From Pictodentalium vernedei (Eukaryota > Mollusca > Scaphopoda > Dentaliida > Dentaliidae), in assembly GCA_031216915.1 (NCBI GenBank), contig CM062293.1, positions 153,892,285-153,956,284 of the forward strand: 64,000 bases of DNA, in the 5' to 3' direction. Position 1 is the first letter of the stretch, and each line of letters starts with the position of its first letter. The notes under the pieces are model-generated. The model was given only the letters and a program-made list of their open reading frames with translations. It was not told the DNA's origin and did not search any database. Of the stretch, positions 34,420 through 45,309 are shown piece by piece. A program made the position numbers and the translations under genes.

Positions 34420-35390
34420 GGACAAATTTGCCTATACTGAAGTCTGTATTGATTGTATCTTGAACATATTTTGACGGAGAGAGAAGATAAATGGTTAGCA
34501 AAAACGTCGAACAAAAATAATAAAATAAGACAAGACAGCAAACCGCATTCAGTTTCAATATCAATTTTATTCCAGTCACCCATCAGTAATAAATATGCAG
34601 AAATAAACGTCAGTAGTCGAGGTTACCGATCAACAAACCAGAGCATTAGGAACTAAAGATTCAGCAGAGTTTTTAGCAACAAGCAGTTTTTTTCCGGGAG
34701 AATTATATGTACCACACCTCATCCATGTCGTCATCTCTGTTGAGTGTATGGTTGGGAAGTGTTTATAGTGCGCGAACGGCTCACTTGTCTCCATTCCCTC
34801 CCCGACCAGCTTCGAGTCTGACTGAAGGATGATGAATATAAAGAGAGTTAATTGATAATGTTAATAATAAATTGTGAAACCTTCTATGTGAGTTCATAGA
34901 CAATTTTGTTAGTATATGTTGCCATTTAGGGAACTGAATAGAAGGCAAGTTGAGAACATGGCTATATTTTTATTATTTGAAGCAAACGACTAGAGCAGCT
35001 GGAACTGCTAATCTGATTTCTTAATAATAATATTGGAAACTTGGACTGTCTTGTTATACGTTATTAAAAAGATGATTGGGGTTGAATTTTGTGAATGAAT
35101 TTACATAGAAGATGAAAAGAATCTACCCTTGAAAAAACATTTCCTAAAATAACACAGACTCCATGACACCGGAATATGACCTGGATAAGCCTAAAATTCC
35201 ACTTTCTTGTCTCTTCTTCTGTGAAACAGTTCTGTAGGATAGAAATCTAACTTTGATGTCTTGAGCGTAAAACATTTTATCATGACTTGGAATGTTAAAT
35301 CCGAGGGAGAAGGAGAGAATATGAGGTCGGTCGGAAAGAGGGAAGCTGTCGTCACCATTAAACATGGCAAAGATTTCCAATAGCACGTTT
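34420..35390. other. Intergenic, nothing recognised
   Basis: AT-rich with no repeat family or coding domain recognised. Confidence 0.35.
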
Positions 35391-35394
35391 TTCC

Positions 35395-35580
35395 ATAAAG
35401 AAAACAGGAATTTAATCAATTCACTCTTGTTTGACAGCGCTCATTGAACTTTTTTTCCTTTTTTTTAGTTATTGCTCATTGAACGCGGTCAAACCAGATT
35501 GAATTAGTTAAATACCCGGTTGCATTATGGGAATCATGTTCAGATTGAACTTTCGGTATTTTTGACGTCAGTGTTAGATG
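35395..35580. mobile_element. Decayed relative of the family C palindromic element
   Basis: CTTGTTTGACAGCGCTCATTGA, CAGATTGAATTAGTTAAAT, GCATTATGGGAATCATGTTC and GGTATTTTTGACGTCAGTGT match the intact element at 60460-60673 in order. Both TTAA ends are lost. Confidence 0.65.
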
Positions 35581-35599
35581 GTGTACCGTTCCTTGTCGT

Positions 35600-36980
35600 C
35601 TGGTTAAATACTCTTAATTAGATTAACCGTGCAGTTTTTGTTTGTGGAAACTCTTGTCTGGTTAGTCAAACTATTCAAACCAAGAGGGCGCAACCAGTGA
35701 GGTGGCTGAATACCGAGTATACAAATCCGAAGAAGAATCATTCATTATCACACATTCTGAACTATTTCTACTCCTGCAGTAAGGGCGAAATTTTCGAGTT
35801 ATTGCCCGTCATTTTTTACCCACCAAAGCACACAAGCACACGCGATCATTTTTGACATGTTATTGTAACCAGAGAGGAGAGGAATTATCTGTCACAAGGT
35901 CATAATAGAGAAGAAAGACCACTTTCCAAAGTCAAATGGAATCATTAAAACAATAACATATCCCAAAATTGTTTATAGAAGAAAGAAAATTAATTTAATT
36001 AAATCTACGGCCATCCATATTTTCTCATAACGATTTAGTACATTTTTAGTACTCTGAAGTTACGCCCCTCCCCCCCCCCCCCCCCATCCTCAGTCTTTTC
36101 TAACAAATTAATAAGGCTATGTACTGGGATAAAAAGTGAAAATTTTAAACAAAAATGTAACCGTTAAAAACTAATTTTAACAAAACGTATTTGATACCAT
36201 TTTCAAACGTAGTTATAAAATATTTGATCATATGTCCGTCAATTGCGTGAAAAAAAAACAAATTTATGGCAAATGAAAGTTTTTTCGTATTTCTCTCATT
36301 GATCGCCATAGTGATTAGATTGTCATCTTCACTACTGTTTACACGCATGCACATTCAGGGGAATAGAAATAGTTTAATATGGTGGTTTTGCTTAAGCCCT
36401 TGAACCCTTAAATTTGCTTTTAATTTTCGAAACTTTGTAATTGGCTAGTGATATCTCATGCGGGATATCGCAGGAATAAATGTTAGGATAAGTGCGGGAA
36501 AATTATTTTATATTTTGGGACACTTTCAAGTATGAATGTTCGAGCTGTTGATATCACTGACGGAAAATGAGAGACAGTGTTTTGCAGTTTCTACACAGTC
36601 TGTATCCTCGGATCCCGTTTTCTGTATGAATGTTAACTTTTGTATCGTGACCTACAGTTGAACTGCCATGTCACCAAAATCTACCAGATGAATAAATCTT
36701 GTAGAGAGCAAAGAGGGTGTACAAAACATCACCTGCTTCGTATTTATTGAATTCTCAAAATTTCAAGTCGTGGCTGTAAAACGCAGCCATGACTTGACTT
36801 GATGAAAAATTCAACAGTGTCTGGAAAACGTCTGTGTTAAGAGTATTATTCCTACCTGCCAGGGTGTACTTTTTAACAGTAAAATCTCCACACTGGGTAA
36901 CAGTGTATTTCTGTTCTTGGTAGAAAAATCCATCTGCGGGAGGCAAAAAGATGACGATAACTACGGTAGGCCAATGATTC
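35600..36980. other. Intergenic with short hairpin of family F
   Basis: A C-run at 36064-36085 and the dyad GTCGTGGCTG / CAGCCATGAC at 36764-36797 (compare 20069-20175). No gene recognised. Confidence 0.4.
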
Positions 36981-36984
36981 TGAT

Positions 36985-38960
36985 GAAATGAAATTTTGAA
37001 ATGAAATGAAATTTATTTTGCAGTATACGTTTACATGAAGTATAATAAACAACTTGCAGAAATGTACAGAAATAAATGTAAAACTGCACGGAAACAGCAT
37101 AGCCCTGGGGGCTGTCTTCCTGACATTCCCATATTAAAAGATAATTAGTCCTGACATCAAAATTGTAAACAATTTGCATCCTTACGGGATTCATGAGGGG
37201 AACTTGTAATACATAATTATTTAACCCATAGCCCAGCGCAAACAGAACACTGTTTTCACAAGAAACGCTCTTAGATAGGATTTCCATTTATTTTCTTATC
37301 AGTCCTTTGACTTTCAATTCTAGCCCCAGGGACAATGACATGACACTCAGTGGAATGACTAAATGAGCTTACTCCAGTGATAAACCATGGGCCCTGTTCC
37401 GGAGGCAAGAACAGAAACGAATAATACCCGCACAGTGCGATCTTTGCGAACAGTGCAGGCCAGACACGACTATTGCGCTAGGTAAGGGGCCAAAGTATTG
37501 CAGAAATTGCATTACAGAAATTGCTCAACGATTTAATGGTCTAATCATCAAAGCCTAGATTCTGGAGTGTTGAAATCTGATATGGAGATCCAGGCGAAAT
37601 GGAAGTACAATCGGGGCAGGAAGGGTTATTACAAGAGACATCTGAATGGTATGAATTTAGATCCTTGTCTATTATCGCCTTCTTAAATTGGCATCTATTG
37701 AGACGCTGGACTGATGGTTCAGTGTCATTCCAAATCCGCGGGAAAGAATGGAACGGGAGTTCGGCCGAGAAGCAAGTTCTGGGTTTTCGTGTGCGTATAT
37801 TGCCAGACTGTCTAGTATTCATACCAGATGGGTTTGTATAAATTTCAAATGTGTTATCGAGGCACTCGGGTAGTTTATTATTAAGCCAATCATGCATGAA
37901 CAGGAAACTGTGTAGTGTATAAAGGTCTCTGAATTTTAGTATACCACAGCTTCTGAAAAGGGGATCGGTGTGTGAAGTATAGGATCGTTTCGTTATCGCT
38001 CGAATAGCTTTTTTGCAGACCATGGATCCTATTTGTGGCTGCAGCGTGTCCCCACACTTGTATCCCATAAATTAAATGACTTTGGATCAGAGAGAAGTAC
38101 AATAATCATAGAGCTACTCGGGGAAGGAATTTTTTAGCCCGATTTATGGCAAAAGAGCCCTGGCTATTTTCAAGCATACGGTGGAGATGTGTTGCTTGAA
38201 TTTGAGATTTTCATCCATATGAATACCGAGAAACTTAAATGTCGTTTCCTCTTGATGGTTACCCACTAGTGTAATATTCGTATTATTCAATGATATGATC
38301 TTGCCTATCAATCTATACGGATCATTTTGGGGGTGGAATAACATGAATTTGATTTTAGAAGCGTTTAGAACCAATTTATTCGCAGGGCACCACTAACTTA
38401 TGCTATATAACTCAGAGTTTGTATTTTCTATAAGAGTATCGACGCTATTGCTAGCTGCATGCGCTGTTGTGTCATCTGCGAAGGACAAGACTTTTAACAA
38501 AGTCGATTTGCTGATGTCGTTGATATATAGTACAAATAACATGGGCCCGAGGATAGAACCCTGGGGTACACCTATGGTGATCTTTCAACTGTCAGATACC
38601 TCATTGTGGAAAGAAACAGACTGGCTTCTTTCTGTTAGATAATCCTTAAACCAGGAATTAGCTAACCTCGAATGCCATAATATTCCAATTTCTTTAGAAG
38701 AATGTTATGGTCAATGCTATCGAAAACTTTCGCAAAATCTAGGAAAATCGAAAGAGTGCAATCTTTCGTTGTTTTATCGTTTGCTTCAGCAACATTATTT
38801 ATTAGGTGAAGTATAGGATGTATGGATGAATGATGCTTTCTAAACCCAAATTGATACTGGTATACAGTCTTTTGGTCATCTAAGAAACTGGATATGAGAG
38901 AATACATACATTTTTCAAGTACTTTTGATAATTTTTAAATGAAAGGATTAATTTTATTCC
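36985..38960 (-). mobile_element. Decayed CR1/Jockey-like LINE, minus strand, with 3' tail
   Basis: Minus-strand reading gives an RT thumb-to-palm region: [20 protein letters not shown] and [20 protein letters not shown] (motif A Asp) at 38660-38860, GVPQGSILGPMLFVLYINDI near 38560, SFADDTTAHAAS near 38480, FKFLGIHMDENLKFKQHIS near 38200, and a C-terminal region at 37541-38102. Several frameshifts separate them. The 3' end has AATAAATTTCATTTCATTTC (about 37030-36985), a polyadenylation-like signal and a TTTCA microsatellite tail. The endonuclease is missing, consistent with 5' truncation. It lies between the two OATP genes. Confidence 0.87.
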
Positions 38961-38969
38961 AAGAAACGC

Positions 38970-39540
38970 CATTCAAATGTCGTCCATTTCTCAGCCTTTT
39001 AAACAGAACAAACTTCGATTTTTTAATGAGACATAATGAGACGTCGACAGTTTCATTTTAGGCCCTGCTAACCTGCGAGATTCCATTCGAGATCATCTCT
39101 GTGATTTGATCTATTCGAATGGCGCTGATTTGTAAAGTTTCGATGTTCTCAAAAGTATCTCTTCCTGATTTTTTGTCGTTTGTACGTGAGACCTAATGAT
39201 AGAAGAAGAGTTCATGAAGGTTCCGCTTCTAAAATTACTTTGATTCCGTTTCTAGTGTATTTTGTTTTACGGATTTGCCCAAACAGACAAGCCTCCATTG
39301 AATGCAATACGGGAATGGAGACTGACTTAAGTTTCTATATTCCGCGGCTGTGAGAAGGTGTAATACCTACAACTTAAAAAGTCTGTAAGATTTTATTCGA
39401 AAGCTTTTTCCCGATTCTATTCGAGATTCGATTCGATCCGACCTTTGAGTTCACGGGGGACGCTATTATATTTTATGTTTGAATACAAGTTTGAAAAATG
39501 AGGCAATGTGATAAACCGTGAAGATTGTTTTTTTAATTTT
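38970..39540. other. Intergenic, nothing recognised
   Basis: A stretch near 39390-39450 (TTCTATTCGAGATTCGATTC) resembles the end of dispersed repeat I. Nothing else identified. Confidence 0.35.
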
Positions 39541-39543
39541 TCT

Positions 39544-39792
39544 TTAACCCTTTACCTAACCCCAAAACCAGACGACAATTGCCAAAACAATTCTTGAATA
39601 CCTATTTTTTCAGTTTTTGTCTCTAAAAAATAGGTTATGACCCCTCGTTGGAACGAGCTCGACGAGCTCGTTCCAACGAGTGGTCATAATCTATGTTTTT
39701 GAGACAAAAAATGAAAAAATAATGAAAATTAATTGACGATTTTTGAGAATAGAGCTTCCGATTTTGGCCGTTACGTTGGGTAAAGGGTTAAA
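39544..39792 (-). mobile_element. Palindromic TTAA MITE, subfamily 1, copy at 39.5 kb (reversed)
   Basis: TTAACCCTTTACCTAACCCC at the left and CGTTGGGTAAAGGGTTAA at the right. The core is AACGAGCTCGACGAGCTCGT with near-perfect arms. It lies about 660 bases downstream of the OATP gene B stop codon. Confidence 0.92.
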
Positions 39793-40452
39793 GTTTTTTT
39801 TTATTTTTATCTTTATTTTCACACTCGCTCTTTTCCTGTCGTTTGATCATACGCGAGAAAAAGTTGTCGGACAATAGCGCCATCGGAAGTAACAGCGTAT
39901 TTTACACATCAGCAAAAAGGGCACATCATTGTAAAAGAAATCTTCAGTCGATGTTTTAGCGAATAAAACATATCAAGGAGGTCTCACTGGGATGATTTCA
40001 AAAGGCTCAGCAGAAGAGGGTTCAAAACACATGGCTGGGTAACTAACATAGGGACACTTTTCATCAGCCACAAAGATTTTTTTTCTTTTTAAACTAACAA
40101 TTTAGCTTCTTGACAGCATCCGAGCAGCTCTGCCATTCAAATGGTGGACCGCTGAATCATTTTTTGGTCGACAGAATTTGTTCACAGACCTTTGCCTTGT
40201 TACAATCCATGGGAGAGTGCCTAAAGTCATTCTCCTATAAATTGTAACAGGGCAAATTCTTGCAGACTAAATAATTTCGCATCAAAGATAATATGAAACA
40301 GGTCCATTGAATATGAAGACTTTTATTTGGGGTCACCGTTGTCCGAATTAAAGCACAAATATGGGCTTCCAGCACTCAACCAGCTAAGATAAAAAATAAT
40401 AATTTGCGATGTAATGTTGTTAATAAGAATGGCACAATGCTATTCGTGGCAG

Positions 40453-41051
40453 TCAGTTATTGTCTTCACTACTTTCACCCTTTAACAGTTTAACTTCAGC
40501 ATCATTCGCGTCCACATCGGTGTTCTCATTTAAGACAGCCACGTCGTTGGCACTTTCATTATGTTTGTCTTGGGGTTTCGAATACTCATCATTTTTATCT
40601 TCCATGTCAGACAATCTCTTATCCTTTCCGTGTTCTTCACTGCCTTTTGCGTATTTGTATTCCATCGCATTCTCAATCTTGTGCAGCGAAATGTCCATAC
40701 TGTTGATCTGCATATCATCTGGCTGGTGCGAACCATCTGACAACAGTCCCACACCGTTGTCTTGTAGTGAGTTTGTGCCCTTTTGAAGAGGGCTGACTCC
40801 ATTTAACTCATCCTTCCTGTTCTGAACAATTTTCATTGTACCAGTAAATTTTATTTTACTTATATTTCGCATCGCGATATATTTAAACACTAAAGATAAT
40901 CCACGAAGGCTCATAATTAAACCTTGCATTTTATATCGGAAATCTGTTACATCATACATTGCGCATGATCCGATTCGATCGCATTTCGAATTCCATATCA
41001 GACATGTGGTGTCGATCATTGCCCCAAATATAATAGGACCTGGCATCCAAC
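40453..41051 (-). CDS. OATP gene B, last exon (TM12 and C-terminal tail)
   Basis: The acceptor TTTTAAG leads into WMPGPIIFGAMIDTTCLIW, the conserved PGP-FG-ID-C-W block. KCDRIGSCAMYDVTDFRYK follows, then TM12 (MQGLIMSLRGLSLVFKYIAM). The remaining 140 or so residues form an acidic, Lys/Glu/Asn-rich cytoplasmic tail ending GESSEDNN and stop. There is no C-terminal PDZ-type motif. The tail is long for the family and low in complexity, so probably disordered. The split Gly codon completed by the 48007 donor confirms the junction. Confidence 0.96.
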
Positions 41052-41059
41052 CTTAAAAT

Positions 41060-42480
41060 AGAAATGGTAACTTGAATTATTCATGTGAAGTAAAAGAAGT
41101 GATTACGTAAATTATTATTAGTTAAACAGCCCTATATGGGTGAAATAAGATGTTCAGAGACAGACATAAATATATATTTCTGCTGATTTGTAAGTGGGTG
41201 GGGATCTAGTCCATAGAATGCTGACAGAAGCGATGCAAAGCGTGCGACATGTGGCACGTGGTGATGGGTGTACATCTGTTTTAAAAGGGAGGCTTGCTAA
41301 TATTTGTGGGGAAAGAAGGATATTCCTAACGCGTTCACCCCAAGTGCTCTGCCATCATTAACGAGAGGACTTCGCGGTCACAATTGGCTATTGTATACAT
41401 ATATGTGACGTTAGACACCAATAAATAGATAACGAAGGATTTCACGATCTTGAGTGTGAAAATCTGATCTCATTATCAAAAGCATGATGCATCTACACTA
41501 GTTAAATTCAGCAGACTAGAAACCTCAAACAGCAAAATTTTGCAACAGAACGGCCTCCCTACCCCTGGAGCATATTATCCTCTGTTTCTAAAGTGTGAAA
41601 ATTATATATTTTCCGCCTCGTTTGAGCGACACATCACATCAGAACAATTTCGTGTAAAAACCCCATCTAAAAGAAGAATATTTTCGAACTCAAAGTTGCC
41701 CATAATTGCTACGATGTTTTGTGTTTCAAATATACTTTGGCTGTGTTTAAATGATTTCAAAAACGTAGCATCCTCTGATAAAGCTTGAAAATTGCGAAGG
41801 TAAGGCATGGAAACGAATTTGTTTACAGTCTTCATGTCTCAACACCACTGAAACACCGCGTACTTACAATCGGTGATTGGTAACAATTGCTTTCGACGAC
41901 TTTATTGTACAGGTTGTTTTAATTTGTTTTCTTGAAAATTAAGTGTGAGCAGCTGAAATTAAGTGATGTAAATATTGTTTACTTTTTTAGTTTTCAAAGT
42001 ATCTCGTTGTGTTGATCACGGTGGACACCACAAAGAAAATCATTACGCCTTGGTTAGCGCAATCGGTAAACTTCGAATAAAATATCGACGTCACGGGGGT
42101 ATTAACGAATCTATTATCAATAACATACATCCATCTTGAAATGTTCTTTTGTTTGATATACTGGGTTGCATAAAGGTGATTCTATCCTTTTGCGATGACA
42201 TGAGTGTTTAGTACACGCATCTAAAGCATAAAATTCACTATTTTTATATTTCCAACTTTTAAAATTCTTTGTTATTTTTGGTCGCCTGCTTGAAAGAAAA
42301 ACAAGAACAAAACTCGGGTGTGATTGGCAAACAATCTCACACAATGATAGATCGAGACGCAAGCAGAAAAATATAAATAAAAATTGTGTCCAAATAGGTT
42401 ATTTATTCGTATTTTGAACAAATTAGCTGTCGTTGTCTTCAAAGTAAATATCTGAGTGTTATAAAATCACTCCTCATTTA
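41060..42480. other. OATP gene B last intron, nothing recognised
   Basis: Overlapping frames on both strands near 41540-41835 and a minus frame at 42117-42362 show no domain. No repeat family identified. Confidence 0.4.
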
Positions 42481-42485
42481 TAGAA

Positions 42486-42755
42486 TCAGTTTAATTTCGT
42501 TAAGTTTGGAGGATTTGAACAAAAACATTTTCCAATTGATATTCGCTTTACCGGCTGCCGCCTATCTTGGTCAGAATGCGACGTTTCGAATGGTCGATTA
42601 GGAAAATGGGCAGAGTTTAATTCCCTTGATTGACCTATGACGTCAGGTGAATTATACTCCATCAACGGAAATTCGTATGGAAGGCATGTTCCGTATGGAT
42701 TTGTAAATATGGAACTGAGGAAAAGTAATAAGCCCGGAATATATAAAATCAGCAT
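42486..42755 (-). CDS. Candidate small secreted peptide (hypothetical)
   Basis: From ATG 42755 an 89-residue frame begins MLILYIPGLLLFLSSIFTN, an n-h-c pattern typical of a signal peptide, with possible cleavage near PYGTC. The mature part is polar, with a dibasic site (QPVKRISIGK) and a Cys pair (CFCSN) near the end. An alternative ATG at 42779 adds eight residues. A TATA-like TTTATATG is about 40 bases upstream. It sits in the last intron of OATP gene B on the same strand, next to a MITE. There is no homology I recognise and no splice evidence, and a chance ORF is possible. Confidence 0.3.
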   Translation of the reverse strand: MLILYIPGLLLFLSSIFTNPYGTCLPYEFPLMEYNSPDVIGQSRELNSAHFPNRPFETSHSDQDRRQPVKRISIGKCFCSNPPNLTKLN

Positions 42756-42842
42756 TTTTGGGTGGTGGGGCGGTTTCATATGTAGACGACATATAAACAA
42801 CACAAGGATGTATTCAATCTGTTTTAGCGAAGGACCCCTGCT

Positions 42843-43092
42843 TTAACCCTTTACCCAACGTAACGGTCAAAACCGGCCAGCCCTATTCTCAAAAATCGCC
42901 AATTAATTTTCATTATTTTTTTCATTTTTGTCTCAAAACCATAGGTTATGATCCCTCGTTGGAACGAGTTCGTCGAGCTCGTTCCAACGAGAGGTCATAA
43001 CCTATGTTTTTGAGACAAAAAATTAAAAGAAATTAGTTATTTAAGATTTTTTTCCAAGTGTTGTCTGCTTTACATGTTAGGTAAAGGGTTAT
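42843..43092 (+). mobile_element. Palindromic TTAA MITE, subfamily 1, copy at 42.8 kb
   Basis: TTAACCCTTTACCCAACGTA at the left with AAAACCGGCCAGCCC. The right end GTAAAGGGTTAT has a mutated final base of the TTAA. The core is nearly intact (GGAACGAGTTCGTCGAGCTC). Confidence 0.92.
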
Positions 43093-43099
43093 AGGCGAA

Positions 43100-45290
43100 G
43101 AACTACAAGCGGGCTCCCAACAACACGTGGCCCCGGGGTTACTATCCCGATTCATCCACCATCTAGTCACCCCAGTGATGAAAAAATTTAAAATAAAGCA
43201 AATAGCCTTTTCTCAGTGATGAAAAATTAAATTTACAAACGAACCTAAAAGCCTCATTGTAGACGCACACATCTTAATATGGCTGTGCTTCCACACCTGC
43301 ACTATTTACATACAGACAACATGATTTCAGTTGAAGAATATTGCTCATGTTCATTTCGAAATTTTATCCCTACACGTTCAACAAAAATTAAAAAAAGCAA
43401 ACGATCCTACTCTGTTTTAGTATAAAGATCTACCTCCATTGGATTTCTCTCTTCTAGTTGCAGTAAGGTGGCGTTTTCATTTGTTTACTGAATTTTTTTT
43501 TCATTTATTTTTTAAGATATATGATTTTCATATGTCTCAGGTTTCTTAATAAACACATAGCAATAATTTGTTTTAATATTTTACTCCAATTTGTATTATT
43601 TCGGAGGCTAAAGTATCAACATTCTACTGAACAAATAGATATGTCAAGGGTATGACTTGCTGCAATGTCATACAACACGTGGATATAAGCCAAGATTAAG
43701 GAGTGACTTCACAGGGATTCTATTTGTACATGTAGAATTATGTATTTAATATTAAAATTTTGAGGCAGAGTGTAAGCGTTCGTCGGTCGTTTCCCGTACT
43801 ATCGACTCCGAGGTGTGCGGATACAAAAAATAATTGTGCTTACCATTAATTTTCCTGAACTACATGCGGAAATTCAAAGGACACTGAAGGGGTTGGACTC
43901 ACGAAGTAGAACTTATGAGCGCTCGTCTCAGGGTTGACTTTGTGGGTTGACTTTGCGAGAGGATCAGGACCTTCTAATTTTGAAAGGGGTATTACAGTAC
44001 AGCCGTCGTGAAATGGTCAAAATCCACGAGTGGACAGTTTTTCCCATGAGCACTTCTGTCAATCAATAATCAGTAGTTTTCAGCAAATATTTGGTAGTAC
44101 CCAGAGCTTCATTCACAGACAATTTGAAGGCGATTCCATCACTCTATGTCGGCGATTTGCTGTTAACGCATCCGTGAAAATATTACCCATGCGTGGATTC
44201 TGTACCTTTCGTTCAGAGGAATGAGTTGAGTAGTCCAAGAAGAAGAAATTGAAAAACGCTGAAAAAGGCATAACCGCTGGTCGAGGACAGCATCTCCCTA
44301 TCCATCTCCTTCCACGATTCAACATGCCACACCGACAATCCCGACACAGAAGTCATTGGATGAGGAACGGTCAGTGGAGACAGGGCCGGAAATGGTAATT
44401 ACCTTCTTCCACCTTCAGTTTCTCACAAACCGGTATATGTTAACTGGAGTGACTCGAGACTTCTTCCCTCACACCGGCAGTGATTTGAGTTACCTTATCC
44501 TGCTACTCTTAACGAGATGCGCTGAGAACATGTGTTGGTATTGAAAAGACTCCACAGGTGCTCCGGAAATCCTACAAGCTTACAAGGAAGGAAGAAGGTA
44601 CCACTGTCAAAACTGAGTCTGACATCAATAAGTTGCCCCACCCCCAACTTCGCACATCCCCTTGCCACCACCATATCGAACCATTTCCCCACGTCTCTTA
44701 TTTAAATCACATCGAATCAATCGCCTGTTCTACTCACCCAAACACATCAGAGATTAGCACCTCTCTCTTGGATTACACACAAACTCTTGTATATATGTTT
44801 TCCTTCTCTTCCCTTTAACTTTTTGTTTATTCATCATTAGTATGCCTTACCTCCGACAGTCTTCTTTACATTTCTATTCTTTATTTGAATCCGACTTGAA
44901 TGCATTTTAGGAACAACAGACCGAACTGTCCTCTATCAGAAAGAGTACCATAATCCGAGCACTCAGTTTGTGGCAGCACTCAGATATTACATAATGTGTA
45001 ACCTCGCAATGTATCGAGCTTGGATAGGTACCTTCAACCTAGCAGCCTACATTCGTCGCATTACAAGCAGGTTAGCGCAATCGAAATCCATTCGCTTATT
45101 GATATATCTACTCATGCGCCTTCAAGGTAACTTGAATGTTTTGTCACCATGGCTGTTCTGTTCTTTTCCACATTGCAGCCATCGTGGAAGAGCGTACGGG
45201 CAAATATATCTTACATGTTGAAGAGACCAAAGAAACACTTCGCATCTGAAGCCTTTGCTTACATGTTTCCTAACAAGTTATTGGATACAA
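43100..45290. other. Intron of OATP gene B; small repeat G fragment only
   Basis: 43996-44050 matches the start of dispersed repeat G (GTACAGCCGTCGTGAAATGG). Other frames (44030-45220) have no recognised domain. Confidence 0.4.
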
Positions 45291-45309
45291 AGATAATATA
45301 TTTTATTTT

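Noticed and set aside
40460..40802. Ser-rich plus-strand ORF and a second minus-strand frame
   Set aside because: Shadows of the last coding exon of OATP gene B.
42045..42105. tRNA-like text (GCCTTGGTTAGCGCAATCGG)
   Set aside because: It resembles the 5' part of a tRNA, but no acceptor stem pairing, anticodon arm or B box follows. At most a SINE or tRNA relic.
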